64,000 bases of DNA from Actinophytocola sp. (GCA_009377395.1 WHUB01000001.1:18602-82601), one strand, 5' to 3'; positions 7,716 to 16,027 are shown, numbered from the stretch's first letter. Numbers and translations: made by a program. The notes: a model not told the origin generated them from the sequence alone.

Positions 7716-9029
7716 ATGGCCACACCGAAGAAGGCAGCCGGAGGCGCGGGCGGCCGCAAGTCGGTCCGCAGGGTCGCGATCATCGGCGCCAACCGCATTC
7801 CGTTCGCGCGTTCGAACGGCCCGTACGCCCAGGCGTCCAACCAGGACATGCTCACCGCGGCGCTCGACGGCCTGGTGAGCCGGTTCGGCCTGCAATCCGA
7901 GCGCATCGGCGAGTTCGCCGCGGGCGCCGTGCTCAAGCACTCGCGCGACTTCAACCTCGCCCGCGAGACGGTGCTCGGCAGCCGGCTCGCGCCGGAGACA
8001 CCTGCCTCCGACGTGCAGATGGCCTGTGGCACCGGCCTGCAGGCGATCGTCAACGTCGCGAACAAGATCGCGCTCGGCCAGATCGACTCCGCCATCGCGG
8101 GCGGCGTCGACACCACCAGCGACGCGCCACTTGCCGTCAACGACGACCTCCGCAAGATCCTGGTGCGGCTCAACGCCGCCAAGACGTCCGGTGAGCGGGT
8201 GAAGCTGCTCGGCAAGATCCGGCCGGGGCACATCGTGCCGGAGATCCCGCAGAACGCCGAACCGCGCACTGGGCTGTCCATGGGCGAGCACGCGGCGCTG
8301 ACGGCGAAGACCTGGGACATCAGCCGCGAGGCGCAGGACGAGCTCGCCGTCGCCAGCCACCGCAACCTCGCCGCGGCCTACGAGCGGGGCTTCTTCGACG
8401 ACCTGATGACGCCGTACCAGAAGCTCACCCGCGACCAGAACCTGCGCGGCGACTCGACCGTCGAGAAGCTGGCCAAGCTCAAGCCGGTCTTCGGCGGTCC
8501 GGACGGCACCATGACGGCCGCCAACTCGACGCCGCTGTCCGACGGCGCGTCGGTCGTGCTGCTCGGCACGGCGGAGTGGGCGCGGCAGCACAAGCTGCCG
8601 GTGCTGGCGTACCTGACGTTCAGCCAGACGGCCGCCGTCGACTACGTGCACGGGGACGAGGGCCTGCTGATGGCGCCGGTCTACGCGGTGCCGAGGCTGC
8701 TCGACCAGGCCGGTCTCGGGCTCGGCGACTTCGACTTCTACGAGATCCACGAGGCGTTCGCCTCGCAGGTGCTCGCGACGTTGAAGGCGTGGGAGGACCC
8801 GGCGTTCGCCAAGGAGAAGCTCGGCCTCGACGCGCCACTCGGCTCGATCGACCGCTCGAAGCTCAACGTCAACGGCTCCTCGCTCGCCGCAGGCCACCCG
8901 TTCGCCGCCACCGGCGGCCGGATCGTGGCCACGCTGGCGAAGCTGCTGAACGAGCAAGGCTCCGGGCGTGGCCTGATCTCCATCTGCGCCGCGGGCGGCC
9001 AGGGCATCACCGCCATCCTGGAGAAGTAA
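7716..9029 (+). CDS. fadA2: Acetyl-CoA acetyltransferase (thiolase) FadA2
   Basis: The 437-residue thiolase has nucleophile C104 in QMACGTGLQ, the EIHEAFA motif, NVNGSSLAAGHPFAATGGR and the second catalytic cysteine C424 in SICAAGGQG. It either cleaves 3-ketoacyl-CoA or condenses acetyl-CoA units. The ATG at 7716 is preceded by AGGAGG at the proper distance, and the protein begins with a short Lys/Ala/Gly-rich tail. It is divergent from fabG4-htdX with the shared palindrome between, as in Rv0243 of M. tuberculosis. No acyl-CoA dehydrogenase (fadE5 equivalent) follows, which departs from the mycobacterial arrangement. Confidence 0.92.
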   Translation: MATPKKAAGGAGGRKSVRRVAIIGANRIPFARSNGPYAQASNQDMLTAALDGLVSRFGLQSERIGEFAAGAVLKHSRDFNLARETVLGSRLAPETPASDVQMACGTGLQAIVNVANKIALGQIDSAIAGGVDTTSDAPLAVNDDLRKILVRLNAAKTSGERVKLLGKIRPGHIVPEIPQNAEPRTGLSMGEHAALTAKTWDISREAQDELAVASHRNLAAAYERGFFDDLMTPYQKLTRDQNLRGDSTVEKLAKLKPVFGGPDGTMTAANSTPLSDGASVVLLGTAEWARQHKLPVLAYLTFSQTAAVDYVHGDEGLLMAPVYAVPRLLDQAGLGLGDFDFYEIHEAFASQVLATLKAWEDPAFAKEKLGLDAPLGSIDRSKLNVNGSSLAAGHPFAATGGRIVATLAKLLNEQGSGRGLISICAAGGQGITAILEK

Positions 9030-9058
9030 CCCCAGGGCGCTTCAGCGCGCGGGTCGGC

Positions 9059-9084
9059 GTGACCCGGGTTAGGGTTCGGGTCAC
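9059..9084. terminator. Inverted repeat after fadA2
   Basis: An eight-base stem (GTGACCCG ... CGGGTCAC) with a ten-base loop lies 30 bases after the fadA2 stop and 31 before the next start. There is no T-run, so it may be a terminator-like hairpin or an operator for the next gene. Confidence 0.4.
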
Positions 9085-9114
9085 GTAAAGCCACGGCGTG
9101 CTGGAGGGAGTCGC

Positions 9115-9579
9115 ATGGGGATCTTCGACGTCGCGTTCACCAAGTTCATCACCCCGACCGTGGTCAAGGTCGTCTACATCATCCTGATGGTGTTGCTGGC
9201 CCTCGGCTACGTCGTCGGGGTGGTCAGCGGGTTCGCGACCGACGTCGCCGCCGGCGTGCTCGTGCTCCTCCTCGGGCCGGTCCTGGTGTTTCTCTACCTG
9301 CTGCTGATCCGGGTGTCGCTGGAAGCGCTCGTCGCCGTGGTCAGGACGGCGGAGAACACCACCGAGCTGCTGCGGGTGCAGGGTGGCGGCGGTGCCGCCG
9401 CGATGGCGGGCCCGCCGCCCGGACCGCCGTCACCGCCCTACGGCAATCCGCAGCAACCGCCGCCCTACGGCAATCCGCAGCAGCCGCCGCCCGGGCCTCC
9501 TCCCGGTCCGCCGCCACCACCTCCCGGCTACGGCCCGCCCCCGCAACAACCCCCACCCGGCTACTACCCGAACCAGTAA
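9115..9579 (+). CDS. DUF4282 domain membrane protein with proline-rich tail
   Basis: The 154-residue protein has a DUF4282-type N-terminus (FDVAFTKFITPTVVKVVYI), two transmembrane segments at about residues 16-40 and 45-68, and a cytoplasmic stretch. It ends in a 60-residue Pro/Gly/Gln tail with tandem PPYGNPQQP units. The function is unknown. Pro-rich tails of this kind often serve as flexible interaction segments in actinobacterial envelope proteins, which is inference. GGAGGGAGT seven bases upstream supports the ATG. It is monocistronic, with a rho-independent terminator about 100 bases downstream. Confidence 0.8.
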   Translation: MGIFDVAFTKFITPTVVKVVYIILMVLLALGYVVGVVSGFATDVAAGVLVLLLGPVLVFLYLLLIRVSLEALVAVVRTAENTTELLRVQGGGGAAAMAGPPPGPPSPPYGNPQQPPPYGNPQQPPPGPPPGPPPPPPGYGPPPQQPPPGYYPNQ

Positions 9580-9586
9580 GAGGTTC

Positions 9587-9635
9587 GTGTCCTGCGTTCA
9601 CGACGCCGTGTCCTGCACTCGGGCCTTCGTGTTCC
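9587..9635 (+). repeat. 21-base period intergenic repeat (GTGTCCTGC core)
   Basis: Two 21-base units begin GTGTCCTGC at 9587 and 9608, followed by a partial third at 9629. The same family, inverted, occurs at 12631-12680. It starts eight bases after the stop of the DUF4282 gene. Confidence 0.6.
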
Positions 9636-9682
9636 ACCTTCCGGACCGCACCGGACTGCTCTGAATCAGAGACTTTTTCAGC

Positions 9683-9706
9683 TCAGGGAAAAACCCTGAC
9701 GTTTTT
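9683..9706 (+). terminator. Rho-independent terminator
   Basis: Perfect stem TCAGGG/CCCTGA with an A5 loop, followed two bases later by five Ts. It would end the DUF4282 transcript before the ABC transporter operon. Confidence 0.7.
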
Positions 9707-9852
9707 GTCGGTGCTTGTCCATATCATGGCGTCGGTGTCGGTGGGAGTGACGCCGTAACTCGACACCTGGTCGTTGGCCCTTTGCCGTTGTAGTGGCGTG
9801 CGTCGGCGAACGGCCGCCATGGGGCGCGTCGCAGCGCCTGCGGGAGGGAAAA

Positions 9853-10836
9853 ATGGGATCTCATTCCGATGGTGTCGCCGTGCGTGCGCAGGGGCTGGTC
9901 AAGTCGTTCGGCTCGACCCGCGCGCTCAACGGCGTCGACCTGGAAATACCGACAGGGCAGGTACTGGGGCTGCTCGGTCCCAATGGCGCGGGAAAGACGA
10001 CCACCGTGCGCATCCTGACCACGCTGCTCAAGCCGGACTCGGGCAGTGCGTTCGTCGCGGGGCACGACGCGGTGGCCGACCCCGAGGCGGTGCGTCGTTC
10101 CATCGGGCTGTCCGGGCAGTACGCCGCCGTCGACGAGAACCTCACCGGGTTCGAGAACCTCTACATGGTCGCCCGGCTGTACGGCATGAGCCGATCGCGG
10201 TCGCGCGCGCGATCGCGCGAGCTGCTCGACCGGTTCCGGCTGACCGAGGACGGCGACCGGCCGTCGAAGGGCTACTCCGGCGGCATGCGGCGCAGGCTCG
10301 ACCTCGCCGGTGCGCTGGTCGCGCGGCCGATCGTCGCCATGCTGGACGAGCCGACCACCGGGCTGGACCCGCGCGGCCGGATGGACACCTGGGAGGTCAT
10401 CTCGGAGCTGGTCGCGGACGGCACCACCGTGCTGCTCACCACGCAGTACCTGGAGGAGGCGGACCAGCTCGCCGACTCCATCGTCGTCATCGACAAGGGC
10501 AAGGTCATCGCGCGTGGCACGGCCGACGAGCTGAAGAACCAGGTCGGCGGGGAGCGGCTCGAGCTGGTCGTCGCCGACGCGGCCGACCTGCCGACGACCG
10601 CGCGCGTACTGGCCGAGGTCGGCTCGGGCGAGCCGTCGACCGACGAGCACACCCGCAAGGCGGACGTCTTCGTCGACACCGGACCGAAGGCGCTGATCGA
10701 GGCGCTGCGCAGGCTCGACGCGCAGAACATCCTCGTCTCCGACGTCGCATTGCACCGGCCGACGCTCGACGATGTCTTCCTCGCGCTCACCGGCCACGTC
10801 GCCGAAGAGGGCTCGCCGAAGGGGGTGGCGGCATGA
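9853..10836 (+). CDS. Daunorubicin-resistance-type (DrrA-like) ABC transporter ATPase
   Basis: The 327-residue ATPase has Walker A GPNGAGKTT, the signature motif YSGGMRRRLD, Walker B VAMLDEPTTGLD and a switch region. It is followed by the roughly 90-residue C-terminal domain of DrrA-type exporters (LDDVFLALTGH). It powers an ABC-2 permease, typically exporting hydrophobic drugs or lipids. The ATG at 9853 has GGGAGGGAA upstream; an in-frame GTG 60 bases earlier lacks a good site. Its stop overlaps the permease start (ATGA). No linked biosynthetic genes show the substrate, but the MerR/TipAS gene downstream hints at drug response. Confidence 0.92.
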   Translation: MGSHSDGVAVRAQGLVKSFGSTRALNGVDLEIPTGQVLGLLGPNGAGKTTTVRILTTLLKPDSGSAFVAGHDAVADPEAVRRSIGLSGQYAAVDENLTGFENLYMVARLYGMSRSRSRARSRELLDRFRLTEDGDRPSKGYSGGMRRRLDLAGALVARPIVAMLDEPTTGLDPRGRMDTWEVISELVADGTTVLLTTQYLEEADQLADSIVVIDKGKVIARGTADELKNQVGGERLELVVADAADLPTTARVLAEVGSGEPSTDEHTRKADVFVDTGPKALIEALRRLDAQNILVSDVALHRPTLDDVFLALTGHVAEEGSPKGVAA

Positions 10837-11672
10837 CGGTGTTGACGTTCGCGCCGCCGCAGGGCGGTCTCGGCAATGCCATCGTGCGCAACCTGCGCGA
10901 CGGCGGCGTCGTCACCTGGCGCAACCTGATGAACGTCCGGCGCAACCCGGAGCTGCTGCTCGGCGCGACCATCCAGCCGATCATGTTCGTGCTGCTGTTC
11001 GCGTACGTGTTCGGCGGCAGCTTCGGCGGCGCGCCGTACCGCGAGTTCCTCATGGGCGGCATCTTCGCGCAGACGGTGGCGTTCAACTCGGCGTTCACCA
11101 CCATCGGCATGGCCAACGACCTGCAGAAGGGCGTCATCGACCGGTTCCGCTCGCTGCCGATGTCGCGGATGGCGGTGCTGCTCGGCCGAACGACGTCCGA
11201 CCTGGCCGTCAACGCGCTCGGGCTGGTCGTGATGTCGGCGTGCGGGCTGATCGTCGGGTGGCGGATCCGGGGCAGCTTCGTCGACGCGGTGCTCGGCTTC
11301 GCGGTGCTGCTGCTGTTCGGGTTCGTGATGTCGTGGATCGGCGCGTTGGTGGGACTGTTGTCCGGCAAGGTCGAGGTGGCACAGAGCGCCGGGTTCATCT
11401 GGATGTTCCCGGTCACGTTCATCTCGTCGGCGTTCGTGGTGCAGACGACGCTGCCCGGTCCACTGCGGACATTCGCGGAGTGGAATCCGGTGACGGCGGT
11501 GGCCGACTCGGCCCGCGAGCTGTTCGGCAACCCGCCGCTGGTCGGTTTCGAGCGGCCGGACGGCTGGCCCGCCGACAACGCGACGCTGTACGCGGTCCTG
11601 TGCTGCGTCGCGATCTTCGCGATCTTCGCCCCGTTGGCCGTCGCGAAGTACCGCCGGGTGGCAAGCAAGTAA
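10833..11672 (+). CDS. ABC-2 type permease (DrrB-like)
   Basis: The 279-residue permease starts at the ATG that overlaps the ATPase stop by four bases. It has a cytoplasmic N-terminus and about six transmembrane helices, with conserved ABC-2 stretches: NPELLLGATIQPIMFVLLFAYVFGG, FRSLPMSRMAVLLGR in the coupling region, and a terminal helix before YRRVASK. It forms the membrane part of an exporter with the preceding ATPase. A hairpin without a T-run follows at 11712-11746. Confidence 0.9.
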   Translation: MTVLTFAPPQGGLGNAIVRNLRDGGVVTWRNLMNVRRNPELLLGATIQPIMFVLLFAYVFGGSFGGAPYREFLMGGIFAQTVAFNSAFTTIGMANDLQKGVIDRFRSLPMSRMAVLLGRTTSDLAVNALGLVVMSACGLIVGWRIRGSFVDAVLGFAVLLLFGFVMSWIGALVGLLSGKVEVAQSAGFIWMFPVTFISSAFVVQTTLPGPLRTFAEWNPVTAVADSARELFGNPPLVGFERPDGWPADNATLYAVLCCVAIFAIFAPLAVAKYRRVASK

Positions 11673-11711
11673 CTCTCGCCTCGTCTCTACCTCATCTCTT
11701 AGAAGGGCGTA

Positions 11712-11746
11712 TACGGTGCTAGTCGCGCTCTGCGGCTAGCCCCGTA
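11712..11746 (+). terminator. Hairpin after ABC exporter operon
   Basis: TACGG-GCTAG pairs with CTAGC-CCGTA around a GC-rich loop, 40 bases after the permease stop. It has no T-run, so termination strength is uncertain. Confidence 0.45.
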
Positions 11747-11808
11747 TTCGACTCTCTTGCGATCAGGCTAGAAATCCTTAGACAGCACCAGAGATCGCTA
11801 GTTCTCGC

Positions 11809-11837
11809 TTGACCTTGACGTAGCGTCAACTTCTATC
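11809..11837 (+). promoter_or_regulatory. MerR-type promoter with operator inside the spacer
   Basis: A -35 TTGACC (11809-11814) and a -10 TCTATC (11832-11837) lie 17 bases apart. The perfect inverted repeat TTGACG-TAG-CGTCAA (11815-11829) fills the spacer, the classical MerR operator position. The GTG start at 11846 is about nine bases after the -10, so the mRNA may be leaderless. Confidence 0.6.
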
Positions 11838-11845
11838 GTGGCACT

Positions 11846-12604
11846 GTGTCTATCGAGGAATGGTCGATCCAGGAAATCGCGCGGGCGGCGGGAACGACCA
11901 GCCGGACGCTGCGGCACTACGGCGACGTCGGGCTGCTCGCGCCGAGCCGGGTCGGCAGCAACGGCTACCGGTACTACGACCGGCAGTCCCTCGTGCGGCT
12001 GCAACGCATCCTGCTGCTGCGCGAGCTGGGCCTGGGCCTGCCCGCGATCGCGGAGGTCCTCGACGGCGAGCGAGACGGCGCCGCACTGGCCGTCCACCTG
12101 GAGTGGCTGAAAGCCGAACGCGACCGGATCGAGCGGCAGATCGCGTCGGTGACCACGACCCTGCGCAAGCTGGAAGGAGGTGAACAGATCATGGCAGCGG
12201 AAGCATTTGACGGGTTCGATCACACGCAGTACAAGGACGAGGTGATCGAACGCTGGGGACGCGACGCGTACGAGCGCGGCGACCGCTGGTGGCGCTCGCT
12301 GTCCGATGAGGACAAACGCGAGTTCCAGCAACGGCAGCACGACATCGCGGCCGACTTCGCCAAGGCGTACCGGCAGGGCAGGTCGGCGGACAGCGACGAG
12401 GTGCAGGCGATCGCGAACCGTCAGTACGACTGGGTCACGGCCGGCTGGCAGGGCAAGCGCCCCACAGCGGACCAGTTCTCCGGCCTTGGCCAGTTGTACG
12501 TCGACGACCGGAGGTTCACCGAGCACTACGACCGCCACGGCGAAGGCGCCGCGGCGTTCGTCCGGGACGCCATGGCGGTCTACGCCGAGCGCGCCCTGCG
12601 CTGA
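11846..12604 (+). CDS. MerR family regulator with TipAS antibiotic-recognition domain
   Basis: The 252-residue protein has an N-terminal MerR winged helix (WSIQEIARAAGTTSRTLRHYGDVGLL, then NGYRYYD) and a dimerisation coiled coil at about 80-110. A C-terminal TipAS domain (about 125-250) includes WWRSLSDEDKREFQQRQHDIAADFA. TipA-like regulators bind thiopeptides and other drugs and activate their own and export genes. The GTG start sits right after a promoter whose spacer holds a matching palindrome, so autoregulation is likely. The preceding DrrAB-like exporter is a candidate target, although no second copy of the palindrome is seen upstream of it. Confidence 0.9.
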   Translation: MSIEEWSIQEIARAAGTTSRTLRHYGDVGLLAPSRVGSNGYRYYDRQSLVRLQRILLLRELGLGLPAIAEVLDGERDGAALAVHLEWLKAERDRIERQIASVTTTLRKLEGGEQIMAAEAFDGFDHTQYKDEVIERWGRDAYERGDRWWRSLSDEDKREFQQRQHDIAADFAKAYRQGRSADSDEVQAIANRQYDWVTAGWQGKRPTADQFSGLGQLYVDDRRFTEHYDRHGEGAAAFVRDAMAVYAERALR

Positions 12605-12630
12605 CGTAGAACTCGGCGTCCTGGATGTGG

Positions 12631-12680
12631 GACACGACGGCAGGAATGCAGGACACGGCGGCAGGAACGCAGGACACGAC
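12631..12680 (-). repeat. 21-base period intergenic repeat, second locus
   Basis: Units of 21 bases (GACACGACGGCAGGAATGCA plus G at 12631-12651; near-identical 12652-12672; partial third) lie between merR and the ATPase gene. Reverse-complemented and rotated they match the GTGTCCTGC family at 9587. Confidence 0.6.
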
Positions 12681-12766
12681 GCACCGGGGCGCGAGGCCCG
12701 CGACACGCGTAGGGGTTTATGGCTGAATATCGGGCTGGCGCTAGAAATGTCGATACGGTGCTAGGC

Positions 12767-13963
12767 ATGGATCCGGTACGGAACCCGTTCGCGCCAGGGG
12801 CCGGCCAGCGCCCGCCCGAGCTGGCGGGCCGGGAGAAGGAGCTCCACGCCTTCGAGGTCGTGCTGGAACGTGTCTCGCGCGGCAGACCAGAGCGCAGCCT
12901 CGTCCTCACCGGACTGCGCGGCGTCGGCAAGACCGTGCTGCTCGGCGAGCTGCGGTCGATGGCGCTCCGGCGCGGCTGGGGCACCGGCAAGATCGAGGCG
13001 CGGCCGGAGGCCGAGCTGCGCAAGCCGCTGTCGGCCGCGCTGCACCGGGCGATCCGGGACCTCGCCGTCCGGCATCGCGCCCCGGACCGGGTCGAGGACG
13101 TGCTCGGCGTCCTCAAGGCGTTCGCGCTGCGCGCCAACCGCTCCGACGCCAAGCTGCGCGACCGCTGGCAGCCCGGCATCGACGTGCCGGCCGCCCAGGG
13201 CCGCGCCGACTCGGGCGACATCGAGATCGACCTGGTCGAGCTGTTCACCGACGTCGCCGAGCTGGCCGCCGACGTCGGCACCGGCGTCGCGCTGCTGATC
13301 GACGAGATGCAGGACCTGCAACCCGACGACGTCTCGGCGCTGTGCGCGGCCTGCCACGAGCTGTCCCAGTCCGGAGCGCCGCTCGTCGTCGTCGGCGCTG
13401 GGCTGCCGCATGTGCCCGCCGTGCTGTCGGCGTCGAAGTCCTACTCCGAGCGGCTGTTCCGCTATGCCCGTATCGACCGGCTGGACCGCCGGCACGCCGA
13501 CGTCGCGGTGCTCGCGCCGATCGAGCGGGAGGAGACCGGCATCGAGCCGGAGGCGCTCGACGCGCTGTTCGACGTCTCCGGCGGCTACCCGTATTTCATC
13601 CAGGCGTACGGGAAGGCGGCATGGGACGCCGCCCCGGCCGACCCGATCACGCACGAGGACGTCAAGGTGGCCGCGCCGGAGGCGGAGGCCGAGCTGGCGG
13701 TCGGCTTCTTCGGTTCCCGCTACGAGCGTGCGACGCCGGCCGAGCGCGAGTACCTGGTCGCGATGGCCGAGCTGACCCACGGTCGCGACGAGCCCGCGGG
13801 CAGCTCCGACGTCGCGGTGTACCTGGGGCGCAAGCCGTCCTCGCTGTCGCCCGCGCGTGACAGCCTCATGAAGAAGGGATTGGTCTACTCGGCCGAGCGC
13901 GGTCAGATCGCGTTCACCGTGCCGCACTTCGGCCACTACCTGCTCGGCAAGCGGGAAGACTGA
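12767..13963 (+). CDS. AAA family ATP-binding protein with winged-helix-like C-terminus
   Basis: The 398-residue protein (from ATG 12767) begins with NPFAPGAGQRPPELAGREKEL, followed by a Walker A motif GLRGVGKT, Walker B LLIDEMQDL and a sensor-like VVVGAGLPHVPAVLS. The C-terminal region (SSDVAVYLGRKPSSLSPARDSLMKKGLV) resembles a winged helix, giving an Orc/Cdc6- or STAND-like layout. Similar proteins occur in many actinobacteria without a known role. An ATG 48 bases upstream is in frame, but TACGGT and GCTAGG just before 12767 look like a -10 region, suggesting a leaderless message from 12767. It stands alone between two repeat/hairpin regions. Confidence 0.75.
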   Translation: MDPVRNPFAPGAGQRPPELAGREKELHAFEVVLERVSRGRPERSLVLTGLRGVGKTVLLGELRSMALRRGWGTGKIEARPEAELRKPLSAALHRAIRDLAVRHRAPDRVEDVLGVLKAFALRANRSDAKLRDRWQPGIDVPAAQGRADSGDIEIDLVELFTDVAELAADVGTGVALLIDEMQDLQPDDVSALCAACHELSQSGAPLVVVGAGLPHVPAVLSASKSYSERLFRYARIDRLDRRHADVAVLAPIEREETGIEPEALDALFDVSGGYPYFIQAYGKAAWDAAPADPITHEDVKVAAPEAEAELAVGFFGSRYERATPAEREYLVAMAELTHGRDEPAGSSDVAVYLGRKPSSLSPARDSLMKKGLVYSAERGQIAFTVPHFGHYLLGKRED

Positions 13964-14052
13964 CGCGGTAACCGGACATAAAGGATGAAGCACAGCATGG
14001 TACCAGTGCCGGTTAGTGACCCAGGACACAATTGGGTGAAGGTGTAACAGAG

Positions 14053-14127
14053 CCACGGGTGCTGTCGATACTCCAGATGACCCCGTGGTGCTGGCGGACC
14101 CCCGACCTGGCAGCATCACGGGGTTTT
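14053..14127 (+). terminator. Terminator hairpin with competing upstream pairing
   Basis: CCCCGTGGTGCTG (14081-14093) pairs with CAGCATCACGGGG (14111-14123) and is followed by four Ts, a good terminator for the ATPase gene. An upstream CCACGGG (14053-14059) could instead pair with CCCGTGG (14082-14088), disrupting the terminator stem. Confidence 0.6.
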
Positions 14128-14206
14128 CCAATGTCTGGCGCCGGATTCCCAACGGCACCCCGCAGGCACGCGCCGTTGTCGGTCAGTACACAATTCAGTA
14201 CTCACT

Positions 14207-15871
14207 GTGACCGAGCGGGAGCCCAGGTACGCCATGCCCCGACTGACGCACGCTGCGGTGATCCCCGTGGCCATCGCCGGACTACTTTTGAGTGCGCTCC
14301 CCGCGCTGGCGACCCCGTTCGCGCCGGCACCGTCCCCACCGGACAGTTATGGGCGGCAGCGCATCGACTGGCATCCATGCGGTGACAAGGAAATCCCGGC
14401 GTCGGCACCGCCATCGGCGGACGCGCTGCGGTGCGGCGAGTACACCGCGCCACGGGACTGGAGCCACCCACTCGACGGCAACGACGTCACGATCGCCGTC
14501 AGCAAACTGCCCGCCAGCGGTACCGCTCGCGGCGTGATCGTCACCAACCCCGGCGGTCTCGGCGTGCCGGGTCGGACGTTCCCGATCCGGTTCCTCGACG
14601 AGAAGCGGGTGCGGGCGAACTACGACATCATCGGCTTCGACCCGCGTGGCACCGGCGAGAGCAGCAACATCACCTGCGGCGGCGCGACGAGCGACGTCGA
14701 CCCACTCGACCCGCGCGACCACAGCGGGCAGAACATCGACCTGATCTTGGACACCACCGAGGCGGCGGCGGACGTCTGCCGGCGGAAGTCCGGCGCGCTC
14801 GGACCGTACGTCAACACCTATCAGACCGCGCACGACATCGACCTGCTTCGCACGCTGCTGCATCGGGACACCATCAGCTGGATCGGCTACTCGGCGGGAA
14901 CCTGGCTCGGCGCGCACTACGCGACCGCGTTCCCGAGCCGCGTCGACAAGATGGTGCTCGACTCCAATCTGGAGTTCACCACCGACTGGCAGCAGGCCTT
15001 CGACTGGCAGCCGCTCGGCTTCGAGCGCCGCTGGCGGTCCGACTTCCTGCCCTGGCTGGCGCGCTACCACCACCTCTACGGCTACGGCCACACCGGCGAG
15101 GTCGCCCGCCTCCGCTACGAGAAGGTGCGCCACGCGCTGCGGAAAAAGCCGATCAAGCTGGGCGGCCAGACCATCGGACCGAACCAGTTCGACCTCCAGA
15201 TCTCCAGCGCGCTCTACGACAAGGCCGCCTTCCCCGTGCTGGGCAAGTACCTGCGCGCGGTGGCCAAGCTGACCATCGGCGACGCCTCGGGACAGCGCCG
15301 CCGGAACGCCCTCGACACGCTGTGGCGGCTACGACTGCGCGAGAACACCGGCCTGCCGCTGCCGCTGCCGCTCGCGGTCGGCGTCGGCAACGGCAGCGCG
15401 GGCGCGCCCTACGCGGGTGAGTACGAGGATGCCGCCGACGCCAGCTTCTGGACCATCCCCTGCAACGAGACGGAGTGGACCGGCGACCGGCACAGCGTCG
15501 TCGAGCAGTCCCAGGATTTCGGCGCGAAGTATCCGCTGCTCGGCTGGAGCTGGCTGGTCCAGCCCTGCGTCTTCTGGCACAACGACGACCCGGTCGACCT
15601 ACCGACGCCAACCGGAGTGGGCGTGCCGCCGGTGTTGATGGTGCAGTCGACGCACGACCCGGCGACCCCGATCGAAGGCGCCCGGCGGGCGCACGCGAAC
15701 TTCGAGGGCTCCCGCATGATCACCGTGACCGGCGAGGGCGACCACGGTATCTACGCCGGTGGCAACCGGTGTGTGGACAAGTTGGTGAACGCCTATCTTG
15801 TGGACAACCTGGTGCCACCGGACTCGACCTGCGACGGAATGCCGCTGCCCGACCCGGAACCGTCCCCATGA
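14207..15871 (+). CDS. Secreted alpha/beta hydrolase, tripeptidyl aminopeptidase family
   Basis: The 554-residue protein has an N-terminal signal sequence (hydrophobic stretch about residues 14-36, cleavage near ALA-TPF). Its alpha/beta-hydrolase fold shows the oxyanion region VTNPGGLGVPG, nucleophile Ser in GYSAGTWLG, acid Asp in STHDPATP and catalytic His in EGDHGIY. This matches the SlpD/SlpE-type tripeptidyl aminopeptidases of Streptomyces, which remove N-terminal tripeptides outside the cell. The GTG at 14207 is the longest start; an ATG at 14234 gives a more compact signal peptide. It is convergent with pckG, with a strong bidirectional terminator between. Confidence 0.85.
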   Translation: MTEREPRYAMPRLTHAAVIPVAIAGLLLSALPALATPFAPAPSPPDSYGRQRIDWHPCGDKEIPASAPPSADALRCGEYTAPRDWSHPLDGNDVTIAVSKLPASGTARGVIVTNPGGLGVPGRTFPIRFLDEKRVRANYDIIGFDPRGTGESSNITCGGATSDVDPLDPRDHSGQNIDLILDTTEAAADVCRRKSGALGPYVNTYQTAHDIDLLRTLLHRDTISWIGYSAGTWLGAHYATAFPSRVDKMVLDSNLEFTTDWQQAFDWQPLGFERRWRSDFLPWLARYHHLYGYGHTGEVARLRYEKVRHALRKKPIKLGGQTIGPNQFDLQISSALYDKAAFPVLGKYLRAVAKLTIGDASGQRRRNALDTLWRLRLRENTGLPLPLPLAVGVGNGSAGAPYAGEYEDAADASFWTIPCNETEWTGDRHSVVEQSQDFGAKYPLLGWSWLVQPCVFWHNDDPVDLPTPTGVGVPPVLMVQSTHDPATPIEGARRAHANFEGSRMITVTGEGDHGIYAGGNRCVDKLVNAYLVDNLVPPDSTCDGMPLPDPEPSP

Positions 15872-15944
15872 GGCCGCTGTTCGTCCTCATGTGATCCACC
15901 GAATGGAGCAGCAGGTCCACAGCTTGTTCACAGAGTTGTCCACA
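15772..15944. other. Cluster of DnaA-box-like nonamers
   Basis: Three exact TTGTCCACA boxes (15772-15780 and 15799-15807 on the minus strand, 15936-15944 on the plus strand) plus TTGTTCACA (15924-15932) and a weaker AGGTCCACA (15913-15921) lie within 173 bases. They span the 3' end of the hydrolase gene and the gap before pckG. No dnaA/dnaN genes are near, so this is not the usual oriC context. Confidence 0.45.
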
Positions 15945-15981
15945 GCCTGGGGGTAACTTAGGGTGACGCCGGTGCGACAGT

Positions 15982-16027
15982 GAAAAGGCCCGGCACCGAC
16001 GGGTAGATGTCGGTACCGGGCCTTTTC
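15982..16027. terminator. Bidirectional terminator between hydrolase and pckG
   Basis: A 19-base stem beginning GAAAAGGCCCGG and ending CCGGGCCTTTTC has one mismatch and an eight-base loop. A/T runs on both sides serve both convergent genes. Confidence 0.85.

Noticed and set aside
9421-9575. CRISPR-like or tandem DNA repeat
   Set aside because: The repetition is the coding of Pro/Gln-rich PPYGNPQQP units in the DUF4282 protein tail; there are no spacers.
9853-12604. Antibiotic biosynthetic cluster edge
   Set aside because: Only an exporter and a drug-responsive regulator are present; no polyketide, peptide or terpene synthase is in the window.
15772-15944. Chromosomal origin oriC
   Set aside because: There is no dnaA, dnaN, rpmH or parAB nearby and no AT-rich unwinding region, so only a DnaA-box cluster is claimed.
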